A stretch of DNA of 33,059 nucleotides from an archaeon 13_2_20CM_2_53_6. GTDB lineage: Archaea; Thermoproteota; Bathyarchaeia; 40CM-2-53-6. Location of the stretch: assembly GCA_001915065.1 (NCBI GenBank), contig MNDT01000053.1, positions 1 to 33,059 of the forward strand. The letters run 5' to 3'. Positions 1-8,426 of this stretch are shown one piece after another (positions within the stretch are counted from its first letter, which is position 1; the number at the start of each line of letters is the position of its first letter). The notes beneath the pieces were generated by a model. It was not told the origin of the DNA, did no database searches, and was given only the letters and a program-made list of their open reading frames with translations. The position numbers were made by a program, and so were the translations under genes.

Positions 1-423
1 CTCGAACGGGTCTGCGCAGCAGCCATGCGCTCATGCTACTCGCCACATCCAGGCTATCAGCTGTTCGCTTACACCTCACCCGACAAGGCACTGGAGGGAG
101 AGAAGGTCTTCGACCATGAACGAATAACGGGGCTGTTGAAGCGCTCTCTGGAACTGGGACACTATGACATCCTAGAGCACAACAGCATAACATGGCTCGT
201 CGAGGCAGGCGAGAAAGACGTTCTCTCCCTCATGAACTCGTCAAAATTCTTCGAGACAAGCAGAGTTGACGAGGAGAGATGGATCGTAACAACAAACCTC
301 AGAGTACTCGTTGAGCTGGCCCGAGCCAAGAACCAGACACTCCTCAGCAAGGAGCTTGTATCCACGCTAAACTCTGCGGCTCCAAACATCGCCTCCGCCC
401 TCGCCCCTACCCTGAAGAGTTGA
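1..423 (+). CDS. ThyX-like protein, N-terminal half (cut by window edge)
   Basis: The reading frame is open to base 1 (LERVCAAAMRSCYS), so the ATG at 25 is not the true start and the N-terminus lies outside the window. The A-A-A-x-x-C-Y-S stretch and the later GHYDILEHNSITW segment match the N-terminal part of flavin-dependent thymidylate synthase (ThyX), which makes dTMP from dUMP using methylene-folate and FAD. The region after the EH motif lacks the RHRxxS signature, ending instead in a helical stretch with NLRVLVELAR. The gene stops in TTGA, overlapping the next ORF, which carries the signature. This could be the degenerate first domain of a two-domain ThyX that has been split into two genes, or one gene broken by a frameshift. 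Family assignment is firm; whether the two chains assemble is inference. Confidence 0.75.
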   Translation, partial: LERVCAAAMRSCYSPHPGYQLFAYTSPDKALEGEKVFDHERITGLLKRSLELGHYDILEHNSITWLVEAGEKDVLSLMNSSKFFETSRVDEERWIVTTNLRVLVELARAKNQTLLSKELVSTLNSAAPNIASALAPTLKS

Positions 424-1157
424 GATCCACGACTACCAAGGTCATACTGTTCAGTTACACCAACTATCCCAGCCTCATCTGCAACCTTGAGAAGGAGGGC
501 GTCAAGATGACCCAGGACGATCTGTTACGCCACGGAAGCTTCACCTTCGACCTCCAAGGCGTCAGCCGCGCCGCGAGCCACCAGATAGTCCGGCATAGGA
601 TAGCCTCCTTCAGCCAACAATCACAAAGATACGTCAAGATAACACGGAGCTACGGATATCTCAAACCATCAGGAATCCCTGAGGATCTCAAGGTCCCGGT
701 CGAGATCCACGGCCGGAAGATGGAGCTGAGCTTTGCCGATGTCATGGACCTGACACGTCAGGCCGAGGAGGGCCTTGTGGCTACGGGAATCAAGGCCGAG
801 GACAGCAGGTATCTCCGACCGAACGCGGCGACGACAAACATTGTCATGAGTATGAGTCCCCGGCAGCTGATCCACTTTTTCAACCTCCGATGCGCCCCTG
901 ACGCCCAGTGGGAGATCCGAGACGTGGCATGGTCAATGTACGGCGCGGTAAGCCTCGCCGCCCCTAGAGTCTTCGGTCCCCTCCCCGCGGCCGAGGAGAG
1001 CGAGTTTGTCAGGAAACGGGTCATGCTGATAAACGAGCTCGTACAGAAACAGGACTCCGCCTTCGAGAAGACACCTCCCGGAGAGCTCTTCCACCTTGAA
1101 CTATCACCACAACTCGACTTTTCCCACCCTGTCGAAAGTTTCGTCCGAAGATACTAG
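420..1157 (+). CDS. thyX: Flavin-dependent thymidylate synthase ThyX, catalytic half
   Basis: The protein carries the ThyX signature RHRIASFSQQSQRY (about residues 59-72) and the surrounding GVSRAASHQ and SQRY motifs that bind FAD and dUMP. A later segment (MSPRQLIHFFNLRCAPDAQWEIR) is the conserved C-terminal ThyX helix. The N-terminus keeps the first strand (VILFSYT) but lacks the CYS and GHxxxLEH segments normally found before the signature; those are present in the overlapping upstream ORF. The start is TTG within a TTGA stop/start overlap, which suggests translational coupling. At 245 aa the length is near that of a single-domain ThyX. It is expected to supply dTMP. Confident for family; it is uncertain whether the two ORFs work as one enzyme. 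Confidence 0.88.
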   Translation: MRSTTTKVILFSYTNYPSLICNLEKEGVKMTQDDLLRHGSFTFDLQGVSRAASHQIVRHRIASFSQQSQRYVKITRSYGYLKPSGIPEDLKVPVEIHGRKMELSFADVMDLTRQAEEGLVATGIKAEDSRYLRPNAATTNIVMSMSPRQLIHFFNLRCAPDAQWEIRDVAWSMYGAVSLAAPRVFGPLPAAEESEFVRKRVMLINELVQKQDSAFEKTPPGELFHLELSPQLDFSHPVESFVRRY

Positions 1158-1160
1158 CCA

Positions 1161-1376
1161 TTGACCCCGAAAGAGCGGGAGCTGCTGACCGGGATGGGCA
1201 ACTGCTACGCGGCATGCCATGCAAACTTTGAGGAGACGGTAGAGATGGTGGGCAACGCGCGAGGATTAAAGCCCGAAGAAGTCAAAAGTACTCTGGCCAG
1301 AATTCGCGAAAAGAATCTCGCTGAGGACGAGTATAGAAAGCTCCGGAGCCGAATGCCCGAAGACTTTCCGGTATAA
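1161..1376 (+). CDS. Small conserved-looking helical protein, unknown function
   Basis: This 71-aa ORF starts with TTG three bases after the ThyX stop and is on the same strand, so it is probably co-transcribed. The protein is charged and predicted helical, with a CYAACH segment near residues 15-20 and a KPEEVKSTLARIREK stretch resembling a small winged-helix or helical bundle C-terminus. No family is recognised. The tight spacing and coherent composition support a real gene. A TATA-like TATAAAC lies over its stop codon and may serve the next gene. Confidence 0.6.
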   Translation: MTPKERELLTGMGNCYAACHANFEETVEMVGNARGLKPEEVKSTLARIREKNLAEDEYRKLRSRMPEDFPV

Positions 1377-1496
1377 ACGGTCGTGATCTAGGACCTGACC
1401 AAGTGTCCCTGCTGCGGCGCCAGTTTCAAGCCCGGCGATACTACCCGGCTAGGTGAACACTTCTATGCTCAAGCGCTTGCGAGCGACGCTGTTCAC

Positions 1497-2294
1497 GTGA
1501 TGTGGCTTAACCGGAACATCACGAAGACAAAGACCGATGCGAAGAGCCTCTCAATGCTCTTTGCAGAATTCTTCAAAGTTCGAAAAGGTGGACTTCAAGA
1601 CTGGGTCAAACGACGGTTCGTTGAGAAGTTTTACGGTTCTCGGCCTCACCCGTTTGTGCTAGCACTTCAGCACCCCAACCGCGGGACCTTGTTGGGCTAC
1701 GTGGTAGAGCACCAGCACTTTCTCAGGCAGTGGGTCCGATCATGCTCGTTCATAATGGCCCGGACCGACGCGACGGACGTGATCTTGTACGAGCTGGACA
1801 ATATCAATACAGAGTTTGGAGGGTCGGGCCCTAAACAGCCCAGCCACTATGAGCTGTTGCTCAGGATGGGCGAGAGCCTGGGTCTCGATAGAACAAAGAT
1901 TCTAGCAACGCCAGCACTGACCGATACTGTCGAGGCGATCCAAGTCTGGGATAATATCTGTCAACAGGATCACTGGGTCGAGGCGATGGTGGCGATGCAC
2001 GGACTGGAGCTTATTGCCAACCGTAATCTCAGGAAGGAAGGAGCAAGGATGCACTATTTCGATCCAACAATCCTGGAAACGAGAGAGGTCACGGACGCGA
2101 CTCGGGCTTTCCTGCGAGAAGGCTACGAGGCCGATGTTGGACACTCCGAAGAAGCGTTGGACCTTGCCGCAAAGTATGCAGACCGATTTAGTATTGTCGA
2201 GCATGTCCAGGCCACCTTCATGAGGTCGATCGACGCCTTCGACCGTTATCTTATGGCCAGACTCGAGAGGGGTAGACAGTTTGAGAGTGCCTGA
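1497..2294 (+). CDS. Haem-oxygenase-like diiron (HDO; PqqC/CADD/TenA-type) protein
   Basis: This all-helical protein of 265 aa has the pattern of the haem-oxygenase-like diiron oxidase/PqqC superfamily. An ExxH pair (EHQH) lies in an early helix, followed by LDNINTEFG...PSHYELL, then HGLE in the middle and DVGHSEEAL near the end; these are the usual positions of carboxylate and histidine iron ligands. Members include UndA, PqqC and CADD, the last making a p-aminobenzoate precursor. The GTG at 1497 follows the ORF track, but the same frame is open back to 1392 and encodes LTKCPCCGASFKPGD, a zinc-ribbon-like motif, so the real protein probably begins near 1383-1395 (see findings). It lies downstream of thyX and overlaps the next gene. 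The exact reaction is unknown. Confidence 0.72.
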   Translation: MMWLNRNITKTKTDAKSLSMLFAEFFKVRKGGLQDWVKRRFVEKFYGSRPHPFVLALQHPNRGTLLGYVVEHQHFLRQWVRSCSFIMARTDATDVILYELDNINTEFGGSGPKQPSHYELLLRMGESLGLDRTKILATPALTDTVEAIQVWDNICQQDHWVEAMVAMHGLELIANRNLRKEGARMHYFDPTILETREVTDATRAFLREGYEADVGHSEEALDLAAKYADRFSIVEHVQATFMRSIDAFDRYLMARLERGRQFESA

Positions 2295-2613
2295 GAAAGG
2301 CTGCGTGCTCTGCGAGGCTACTTGGGGAGACTACTGGGAGGAAGTAGAGGGGCAGAGGATGTTCTTCTGCTGCGACATCTGCGCGGTCGAGTTCAAGAAC
2401 ATGATCCGAGAAATCAAGTCTCGCACAGGATGGAAGAGCATCGACGAGGTCAAGATTGAGGGGGATTATCGGGGACGAGACTGCATCGCTCTGAAAGGTG
2501 ATAAGCGATACGGCTTCTTCGTCAGATTTGATTCAAAGGGTCAAGTCCAAGATTTCAACAATCGTCCGATTACCGAAGCTCGTGTCGGGCCGCAAAAGTC
2601 TAAGGCTGTTTAG
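2281..2613 (+). CDS. Ta0938-like zinc-binding protein
   Basis: The 110-aa protein begins with CVLCEATWGDYWEEVEGQRMFFCCDIC, a pair of CxxC motifs about 20 residues apart that should bind zinc, followed by FKNMI and a basic, mixed alpha/beta region. This arrangement resembles the small archaeal Ta0938 family (structure known from Thermoplasma, function not known). The start is TTG 2281 or GTG 2287; both lie inside the end of the HDO gene, so translation is likely coupled. The 3' end overlaps the convergent GtrA gene by 14 bases. The family call rests on motif memory, not on a search. Confidence 0.6.
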   Translation: MRVPEKGCVLCEATWGDYWEEVEGQRMFFCCDICAVEFKNMIREIKSRTGWKSIDEVKIEGDYRGRDCIALKGDKRYGFFVRFDSKGQVQDFNNRPITEARVGPQKSKAV

Positions 2614-3175
2614 GCCAGATCTTCTTTGCGCTGATCACGAATCTTCCTGCAAAGGTCAACAGAATGCTCTCGAAGTTGGATAGAAGCGCAGGCACGCCGA
2701 GAAACGTTGTAAAGCCCCATAGAATAGGTATTCTTACGAGCAGGTCGGCGGACGCGACTGAATTGAAGAATGCAAAACGTCCCAAAAAGCCGGCCACGCC
2801 CTTCCTACCCCTGAAAACCAATCCTTCGTTGAGGAGGAAGTTGACCATGACTGCGCCTTGGCTGCTGATGATCGCGTAGACGATGTAGAAGGAGCTTCCG
2901 AGTACGCTTGTGAGTAGACCAGTAAGTGCGTTGACCTGGGTAAGGATGTACATGATGTAGACGTTGAGGAATAGCCCGAGTCCCCCTACGAAGCCGAACT
3001 TGAAGACGAGCCAGGCGGCGGGTCTTAGGCGGCTGGGCTTGACGGGGGGATACATTCCGAAACCAGAGGAGAAGCGGGCGTCGGCCAGCGCCGCCCGGTA
3101 CAAGGCGGCCTGAGTGTACGGCCTCCGCGCGATCGTTTGGTCAAACGGGTTGCGGAGACGATCTTCCACTGTCAA
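2600..3175 (-). CDS. GtrA-family membrane protein
   Basis: This 191-aa protein has a hydrophilic N-terminus of about 55 residues followed by four predicted membrane segments. KFGFVGGLGLFLNVYIMYILT is the first and NFLLNEGLVF closes the second or third, the typical pattern of GtrA-like proteins that help flip polyprenyl-linked sugars across the membrane. No sugar transferase is adjacent, so its lipid-linked substrate cannot be inferred. The start is TTG at 3175, with a TATA-like GGTTATATCGC centred about 44 nt upstream on the same strand. The gene is convergent with and overlaps the Ta0938-like gene. Confidence 0.8.
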   Translation of the reverse strand: MTVEDRLRNPFDQTIARRPYTQAALYRAALADARFSSGFGMYPPVKPSRLRPAAWLVFKFGFVGGLGLFLNVYIMYILTQVNALTGLLTSVLGSSFYIVYAIISSQGAVMVNFLLNEGLVFRGRKGVAGFLGRFAFFNSVASADLLVRIPILWGFTTFLGVPALLSNFESILLTFAGRFVISAKKIWPKQP

Positions 3176-3212
3176 GGCTCTATCCGAGCAGATGGGAAGA
3201 GTATCCGCTTAC

Positions 3213-3226
3213 CGCGATATAACCGA
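3213..3226 (-). promoter_or_regulatory. TATA box of the GtrA gene
   Basis: On the minus strand GGTTATATCGCGG is a good archaeal TATA element, centred about 44 nt before the TTG start; transcription would begin around 3190-3195 with a leader of about 15-20 nt. Confidence 0.45.
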
Positions 3227-3339
3227 TACTCCCTCAGCCGATAGTCACGGCCACGGTCATGTGGAATGATCTATACGCTTTCGTAGCTAGAACGTTGATG
3301 TCGTTAGTCAAAGGTTGCGTTGAACAGGGCTGTCGCCGT

Positions 3340-6300
3340 TCAGGATGCGAGTACGGGAATCTCTGGCAGTGGAGGAGTTGAGCCTATCAGCTGCTCAAAG
3401 TCTCGTCTTGCTTTTTCCATCTTTGGATAGATTACTTCTCTGAAGCCGGTGACGGCGAACTCGCTGGGCCTGTAGGGGTCGTTGATGACTCGCAGTCCTC
3501 GGAGGGCAAGCTCATAGCTCTTGTTTGCTGTCTTGAGGAAGAATCCTATCACTTCGTCGTTGTACCAGTCTCGGAATCCCAGCTCTCTCTTGTGCCATCC
3601 CCAGCGGGTAAGGATGCTCCGCGTGAATCTAGCGTGTTTGAAGATGTTCATCAGCCAGTTGTGGGCAAGCCATTGTGGAAGATTGAACCGCACCTGTTTT
3701 CCGAGGATCTCAAACTCGGGACGGTTGAGATGGACGTACTTGATCCTGTCCCCGTTCTCCTCGTCAACGTTGTATCGTATCTTGTCTCTCTCCAGCTTCT
3801 CCTCATCCGTCAGGAGTAGTGGGGTGTAAATCTCATCTTTGATCGCGTTGACCTTGGCCAGGTTCATTATCACCGTTTTGGTCGCTTGGTAATCTTTGTC
3901 GGCGCGATCGACCATGAACACTTCTAGGACCCTGTCAACGTACTTCCGAGCATAGTCTAGGCCTCCCCACATTACCATGTCGTAGACCCGCCGGGCTAGG
4001 TTCCGGTTCGTCTCCTCGTCGAGGTTCATCTTTGACACCGCGTCCTGGACGATGCTCCGGTAGGCTTCGGCGGCTGTTCTGCCTTTCCAGAACATCCAGA
4101 AAGAGTGGAGTATCGTGTCAGACTTTCTGTCCAATAACTGCTGGTAGGTCTCTTTGGCCCCGAAGAGCTGGAGAATCTTCTCGTCAGCAACGATGTTCTT
4201 GAACTCTAACAGTTCAGGCTCCACCACGAGCTTTCGTCCAAGCCGAAACGCTTCCATGTTCCTGTTTCTCTGGCTCGCGCTGACTGTCTCCATGATCGCG
4301 TCGACGAGGTTCTTCTCGCTCACTGGTATGAGGCCTTTCTGGAAGGCCATTCCGAGCAGGATGATGTTTGTGAAGAGCTTGTTACCGTAGAAGAGTTCCG
4401 ATATTTCTCCGATTCTTCCGCTAAAGTACTCGTCCGAGTTTGTATGCTTCCGAATATTGTCCTCCACATCGGATGGATAGTTCATCATTCCCGCAAGCAT
4501 CGGTATGGTTGGTATGATGCTACTGTTTACAACGGCTGTTGTCCGGGCACGGCTGGCGTAGATGAGGCTTCTCTCCGCCTCGAGCATGTCGAGGCCGACG
4601 AGCAGATCTGCTTTACCGTTGGGTACGATTGTAGATATCTTGGCTCTGTCCTTGGCGTAGTTGATGTGGGCGGATACTGCTCCGTTTCTGATGGCGAGTC
4701 CTTTCTTGTCGTTGAACTTTACGGTGTAGCCTTCCTTGGTGCCTGCTCTAGCGAGCGTTGAGGAGAGCACTCCGACCCCCATTCCTCCGATCCCGCTGAC
4801 GAAAGCGCTCCAAGTGTCAGTGAAACCGTGCTGGTTTGGGGGTGGGATATCGTCGAGGGAGATCTTTCTGACGCGGGGTCTCGGAGGCTTGTTTCTTGTG
4901 ACTATCACTTTCTCGAAGCTGGGGCAGGCCATTATCTTGGTGCAGTAGGTGTCGCTGACGCATGTGGACTGGTCTATGCCTATCTTCTCGCCATAGTCCG
5001 TGTCTATGATCGTCAGTCCCGGACAGCCGGTGTTCTTTGTGCACTCGCGACAGTTTTCGCAGACTTCTTGTGATATGTTGACGAACTCTTCGCGGGGGAT
5101 GAATCCCTGCCGATCGATAATCCGGTTTCTCTCGGCGCGTTTTCGTTTGTGGAATGTTATTCCGCATTCCTTGTCTGCGATGACTACTTTGACGCCGGGT
5201 ATGGCGAAGGCCTTGTCGAGTTCTTTCATGTACTTCTCCCGGTTTGAGGGAGGCATCTTCCTGACGTAGATCTGTCCTTGTCCCATTGCTCGGACGATGC
5301 TCTCGATGTCTTGGGCGGTGGTCTTGTCGCCCATGATGTTGTGGCCCGATTCGGGGGTGGGCTGGTGGCCGGTCATGGCCGTGTTCTTGTTTTCGAGTAT
5401 GATGTAGAGGATGTCCTGGGCCTCCTTGATGCTGTTGGAGATGGCTGTCATGCCTCTCCAGAAGAATGTCGAGTCGCCCATCAACGCGTACTGCTTGTTG
5501 GTTACGAACGGGTCCATGCCGCTCCCGGCAGCGCCGCCCAGCGCCATGGCGGTTAGGTTGTGCATCTCACCGAAGGGCGGGAGGAAGCTCATCGAGTAGC
5601 AACCGATGTCTCCGTGGGCGAAGATGTCCTTGTGAGCCGGCTCTTCTCTCATCGAGTGGACTGCGCTGAGCGTCTCTCTATGGGGACAGCCGGCGCAGAA
5701 TCCCGGAGACCGAGGAGGTACCAGTATTCCGTATGCTTTGATCTCTGTCAGGAGATCTAGTTCGCTTTGGATCTTCTTCTCATCATACTTCGCGATCCGG
5801 TCTCCGATATCGAGGATTAGTCCCCCGATCTTCTCGATGAGGGTCGAGGGAGTTAGTCCGCTCTCCTCAGGAAACCCGTCCTCGTCCTTCGGGAATACTT
5901 TTCCCCAGACGTTGGGTTCCTTGGTGATCTTTCCGTCTTGGACCATGTCTCGGAGGATTGTCTTGATCTGGTTCTCGATTATCGGCCCCTTCTCCTCCAC
6001 AACCACGATATTATCGGCGAGTTTCGAGAATTGCTCTAAGATTTCGGGGTCTATGGGGAAGGTTACGGAAAGTTTGAGGATTGGGAACTGTTCGTCGCAG
6101 CCCAGCTCCCAGAGAGCCTGTTCCAGGTAGCTGTAAGAGATTCCCGCAGCGACAAAACCGATGTTATGCTTCTTACCGTCTGAATAGAGAATCTTGTTCA
6201 GAGCATGCTCTCGAACGTACTCGTGGACTCTCGGAAAACGGTCCCGAATAATCTCCCTTTCAAGATCCCACGTGTTGGGTGGGATGCTGACTTTCCGTTT

Positions 6301-6948
6301 GATGTCGACTTTCGAGATGTCGAGGGTGATTGGGTGTTTGAAGCTGATCTCAGGGGATTTGTTCTCGTAGAGCTGAACGTTTCCACCTCCTTCGGCTAGG
6401 TAGGTTGTGATGAGGTAGCCTACGACCAGGTTCGAGTGGGCTGAGAGTCTGAGGGCTTCTCCAATCCAGTCCTTGATCTCCTGCGGATTGCTAGGTTCTA
6501 TGATGGGCATCTTCAGATGCTCCATCAACGCGCGGCTGTCTCCGGCTACCTGGGTACTGGAGGCGTGGGGGTCGTCGCCGCATACGACGACTGCTCCTCC
6601 CTTCATCCCGCTCAGACCGTACTTGTCTGAGTAGTTGATGATGTTGATGGGGTCGGCGGCGACGTTTAGTCCAACGCTCTTCATGACGGCTATCGCGTTC
6701 ACGCCTACATCCATGGCGCCACTGAGGGCAGCCGCACCCTGCGACTCGTCGTTTGTCATCTCGCCCCAGAGTCCAACCTCACGGAGAATGTCCGCGTTCT
6801 CCTCCAGAATCGTGAAGATTTCTGCTACGGGTGATCCAGGGTAGCCTGCTATGAGGCCAACCTGGCTTTCCAGTGCGCCTTTTACTATTAGCTCGTTTCC
6901 GTTAAAGGCGTCGATACCGGACTGTTGGACAAATCGCTTGTCCGACAT
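3340..6948 (-). CDS. Fused indolepyruvate/2-oxoacid:ferredoxin oxidoreductase (IorA-IorB fusion with C-terminal extension)
   Basis: This large single-chain enzyme oxidatively decarboxylates indolepyruvate or related aryl/branched 2-oxoacids to acyl-CoA. In order: a pyruvate-ferredoxin oxidoreductase-like N-terminal domain (YPGSPVAEI), a TPP domain with FCAGCPHRETL (about residue 420) and MGDSTFFWRGM, two [4Fe-4S] motifs (CENCRECTKNTGCPG and CVSDTYCTKIMACP, about 630-665), an IorB-like gamma domain (GIGGMGVGVLSS, about 720), and a long C-terminal region of some 280 residues resembling the DUF6537 tail of the fused family. The ORF track starts at 7047, but ATG 6948 gives the family-like MSDKRF start, and a TATA-like TTCTATACGG lies about 22 nt upstream, so I prefer 6948 (leaderless). 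It is read alone, divergent from the exchanger gene. Confidence 0.9.
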   Translation of the reverse strand: MSDKRFVQQSGIDAFNGNELIVKGALESQVGLIAGYPGSPVAEIFTILEENADILREVGLWGEMTNDESQGAAALSGAMDVGVNAIAVMKSVGLNVAADPINIINYSDKYGLSGMKGGAVVVCGDDPHASSTQVAGDSRALMEHLKMPIIEPSNPQEIKDWIGEALRLSAHSNLVVGYLITTYLAEGGGNVQLYENKSPEISFKHPITLDISKVDIKRKVSIPPNTWDLEREIIRDRFPRVHEYVREHALNKILYSDGKKHNIGFVAAGISYSYLEQALWELGCDEQFPILKLSVTFPIDPEILEQFSKLADNIVVVEEKGPIIENQIKTILRDMVQDGKITKEPNVWGKVFPKDEDGFPEESGLTPSTLIEKIGGLILDIGDRIAKYDEKKIQSELDLLTEIKAYGILVPPRSPGFCAGCPHRETLSAVHSMREEPAHKDIFAHGDIGCYSMSFLPPFGEMHNLTAMALGGAAGSGMDPFVTNKQYALMGDSTFFWRGMTAISNSIKEAQDILYIILENKNTAMTGHQPTPESGHNIMGDKTTAQDIESIVRAMGQGQIYVRKMPPSNREKYMKELDKAFAIPGVKVVIADKECGITFHKRKRAERNRIIDRQGFIPREEFVNISQEVCENCRECTKNTGCPGLTIIDTDYGEKIGIDQSTCVSDTYCTKIMACPSFEKVIVTRNKPPRPRVRKISLDDIPPPNQHGFTDTWSAFVSGIGGMGVGVLSSTLARAGTKEGYTVKFNDKKGLAIRNGAVSAHINYAKDRAKISTIVPNGKADLLVGLDMLEAERSLIYASRARTTAVVNSSIIPTIPMLAGMMNYPSDVEDNIRKHTNSDEYFSGRIGEISELFYGNKLFTNIILLGMAFQKGLIPVSEKNLVDAIMETVSASQRNRNMEAFRLGRKLVVEPELLEFKNIVADEKILQLFGAKETYQQLLDRKSDTILHSFWMFWKGRTAAEAYRSIVQDAVSKMNLDEETNRNLARRVYDMVMWGGLDYARKYVDRVLEVFMVDRADKDYQATKTVIMNLAKVNAIKDEIYTPLLLTDEEKLERDKIRYNVDEENGDRIKYVHLNRPEFEILGKQVRFNLPQWLAHNWLMNIFKHARFTRSILTRWGWHKRELGFRDWYNDEVIGFFLKTANKSYELALRGLRVINDPYRPSEFAVTGFREVIYPKMEKARRDFEQLIGSTPPLPEIPVLAS

Positions 6949-6965
6949 CAGACCACTTGGATATC

Positions 6966-6977
6966 CGTATAGAATGG
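6966..6977 (-). promoter_or_regulatory. TATA-like element before the oxidoreductase
   Basis: On the minus strand CATTCTATACGG lies about 22-28 nt before ATG 6948, the spacing of a leaderless archaeal gene. This supports 6948 over the longer ORF-track start. Confidence 0.35.
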
Positions 6978-7166
6978 AATAGCCACGCTGTAGATAAGCC
7001 CGCCGTTCAATTCTGAACGTAGGACAGGTCCATGGTCCAAAGGTCAACGGTTTCGAGCGACAATCCTTCGTCGCTTCTTCTACTCGACATCAGAGTGTCT
7101 TTCGAAAACTGCCCCAAAGAGTAAAGAAATAGGCCGAGAGTTCGGCGTCGAGAGAGTGCTTCCTGA

Positions 7167-8417
7167 GTGAGCTGGGTTCGAGCTAGCTACGCGATCCTAA
7201 TCCTCACGTCTATAGTTGGAGTGGCTGTTGTCATCACGCTCGAAGAGTTCTCCGCCTCGTACTCTTCCCTGACCTATCTGGTCGCGCTCTTGACATTTGT
7301 CGCTGTGGTTTCCGCCGCTATGATGATTGCCTGGGCGGCAGAGGCTTCCCAGTTCTCGATAAGCCAGGGTCTTGCATTAGCGATAGTTGCTATTGTACAG
7401 ACTCTTCCCGAGTTCTTTGTCGAGGGGGCGATCACGTGGAATGCCGGCAAGGACCCTGCTAACTGGCTTCCCAATGTCACCGCGAACTTCACCGGGGCCA
7501 ACAGGCTGCTGACAGGGCTCGGGTGGCCACTGATCCTGTTCACCGCGATAGTTCAGAGGCGTAGGAATGGGTTGAAGGGTAGCGGCGTGATTGCCCTTCG
7601 GAGAGAACAGAGTGTAGAAATTGCATTCATGCTGACTGCGACCGCCTTCTACGCGATCATCTGGTTCAGAGGAGCCCTGGACCTTCTTGATACAGGTGTG
7701 CTCCTTGCAATCTTCATTGTCTACATGACGATCTTGTCAAGACTTCCCTCTGAAAAGGAGGATCCCGAAGAGGTTTTGGACGCGCCTCCCAAGGCGATAG
7801 TAAGACTCCGTGGAAAACGTACCAGGATAGGGGCTATTGTAGGATTGTTCCTTCTATCTGGTCTGGTTTTCGTGTTCATATCACAACCGTTCGTTGATTC
7901 GATCAACACTATCGCGGTCGCACTTTTCGGCGCGGGAGCTGGCTTCTTCTTCATTCAGTGGATTGCCCCGTTCTTGTCGGAATTTCCCGAGAAAGTGACC
8001 GCTTTTCACTGGGCTAGAAAGATCAAGCTTGCGCCCATGGCATTGCTCAACTTTGTCTCATCTGCTGTCAGCGAGCTGACCGCCCTTGTGGCGATCATCC
8101 CCGTGGTCTTTGCATTTAGTCTCGGTGCATTAGACTCCGTGCCGATTCTGGCGCATCGGGACGAGGTCTTGCTGACGATGACCCAGTCGCTGTACGCGTG
8201 CATGTGTCTCTTGGATCTGGAGTATGATATGAGGAACGCGACAATCCTCTTCGGACTATGGCTCGCCTCTACGGTCCTTGTCCAGATCAGGTTCTGGGTC
8301 GCGATACTCTTTCTAGCCCTTGCCATAGTCGAGGTCCTGATTCACAGGAAGCGGATAACAGTCTTCTCTTCCTTCAAGTATACCCTGACCCGGACCTTTA
8401 CCAAGCCTAAGGAGTAG
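7167..8417 (+). CDS. Sodium/calcium exchanger-like (CaCA) membrane protein
   Basis: This is a polytopic membrane protein of 416 aa with about 11 hydrophobic segments. It contains two copies of the inverted CaCA alpha-repeat: QTLPEFFVEGAITW with NFTGANRLLTGLGWP in the first half, and FLSEFPEKVTAF with NFVSSAVSELTALVAIIP in the second. These acidic PE and S/N motifs form the cation path in Na+/Ca2+ or H+/Ca2+ exchangers. The highly charged middle loop (SEKEDPEEV) separates the halves as in the family. The ion used is not predictable. The start is GTG; the gene ends 9 nt from the convergent DedA gene. Confidence 0.75.
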   Translation: MSWVRASYAILILTSIVGVAVVITLEEFSASYSSLTYLVALLTFVAVVSAAMMIAWAAEASQFSISQGLALAIVAIVQTLPEFFVEGAITWNAGKDPANWLPNVTANFTGANRLLTGLGWPLILFTAIVQRRRNGLKGSGVIALRREQSVEIAFMLTATAFYAIIWFRGALDLLDTGVLLAIFIVYMTILSRLPSEKEDPEEVLDAPPKAIVRLRGKRTRIGAIVGLFLLSGLVFVFISQPFVDSINTIAVALFGAGAGFFFIQWIAPFLSEFPEKVTAFHWARKIKLAPMALLNFVSSAVSELTALVAIIPVVFAFSLGALDSVPILAHRDEVLLTMTQSLYACMCLLDLEYDMRNATILFGLWLASTVLVQIRFWVAILFLALAIVEVLIHRKRITVFSSFKYTLTRTFTKPKE

Positions 8418-8426
8418 CGATTACTA

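Noticed and set aside
4154-6130. Several plus-strand ORFs within the oxidoreductase
   Set aside because: Antisense shadows of a complete, motif-rich gene.
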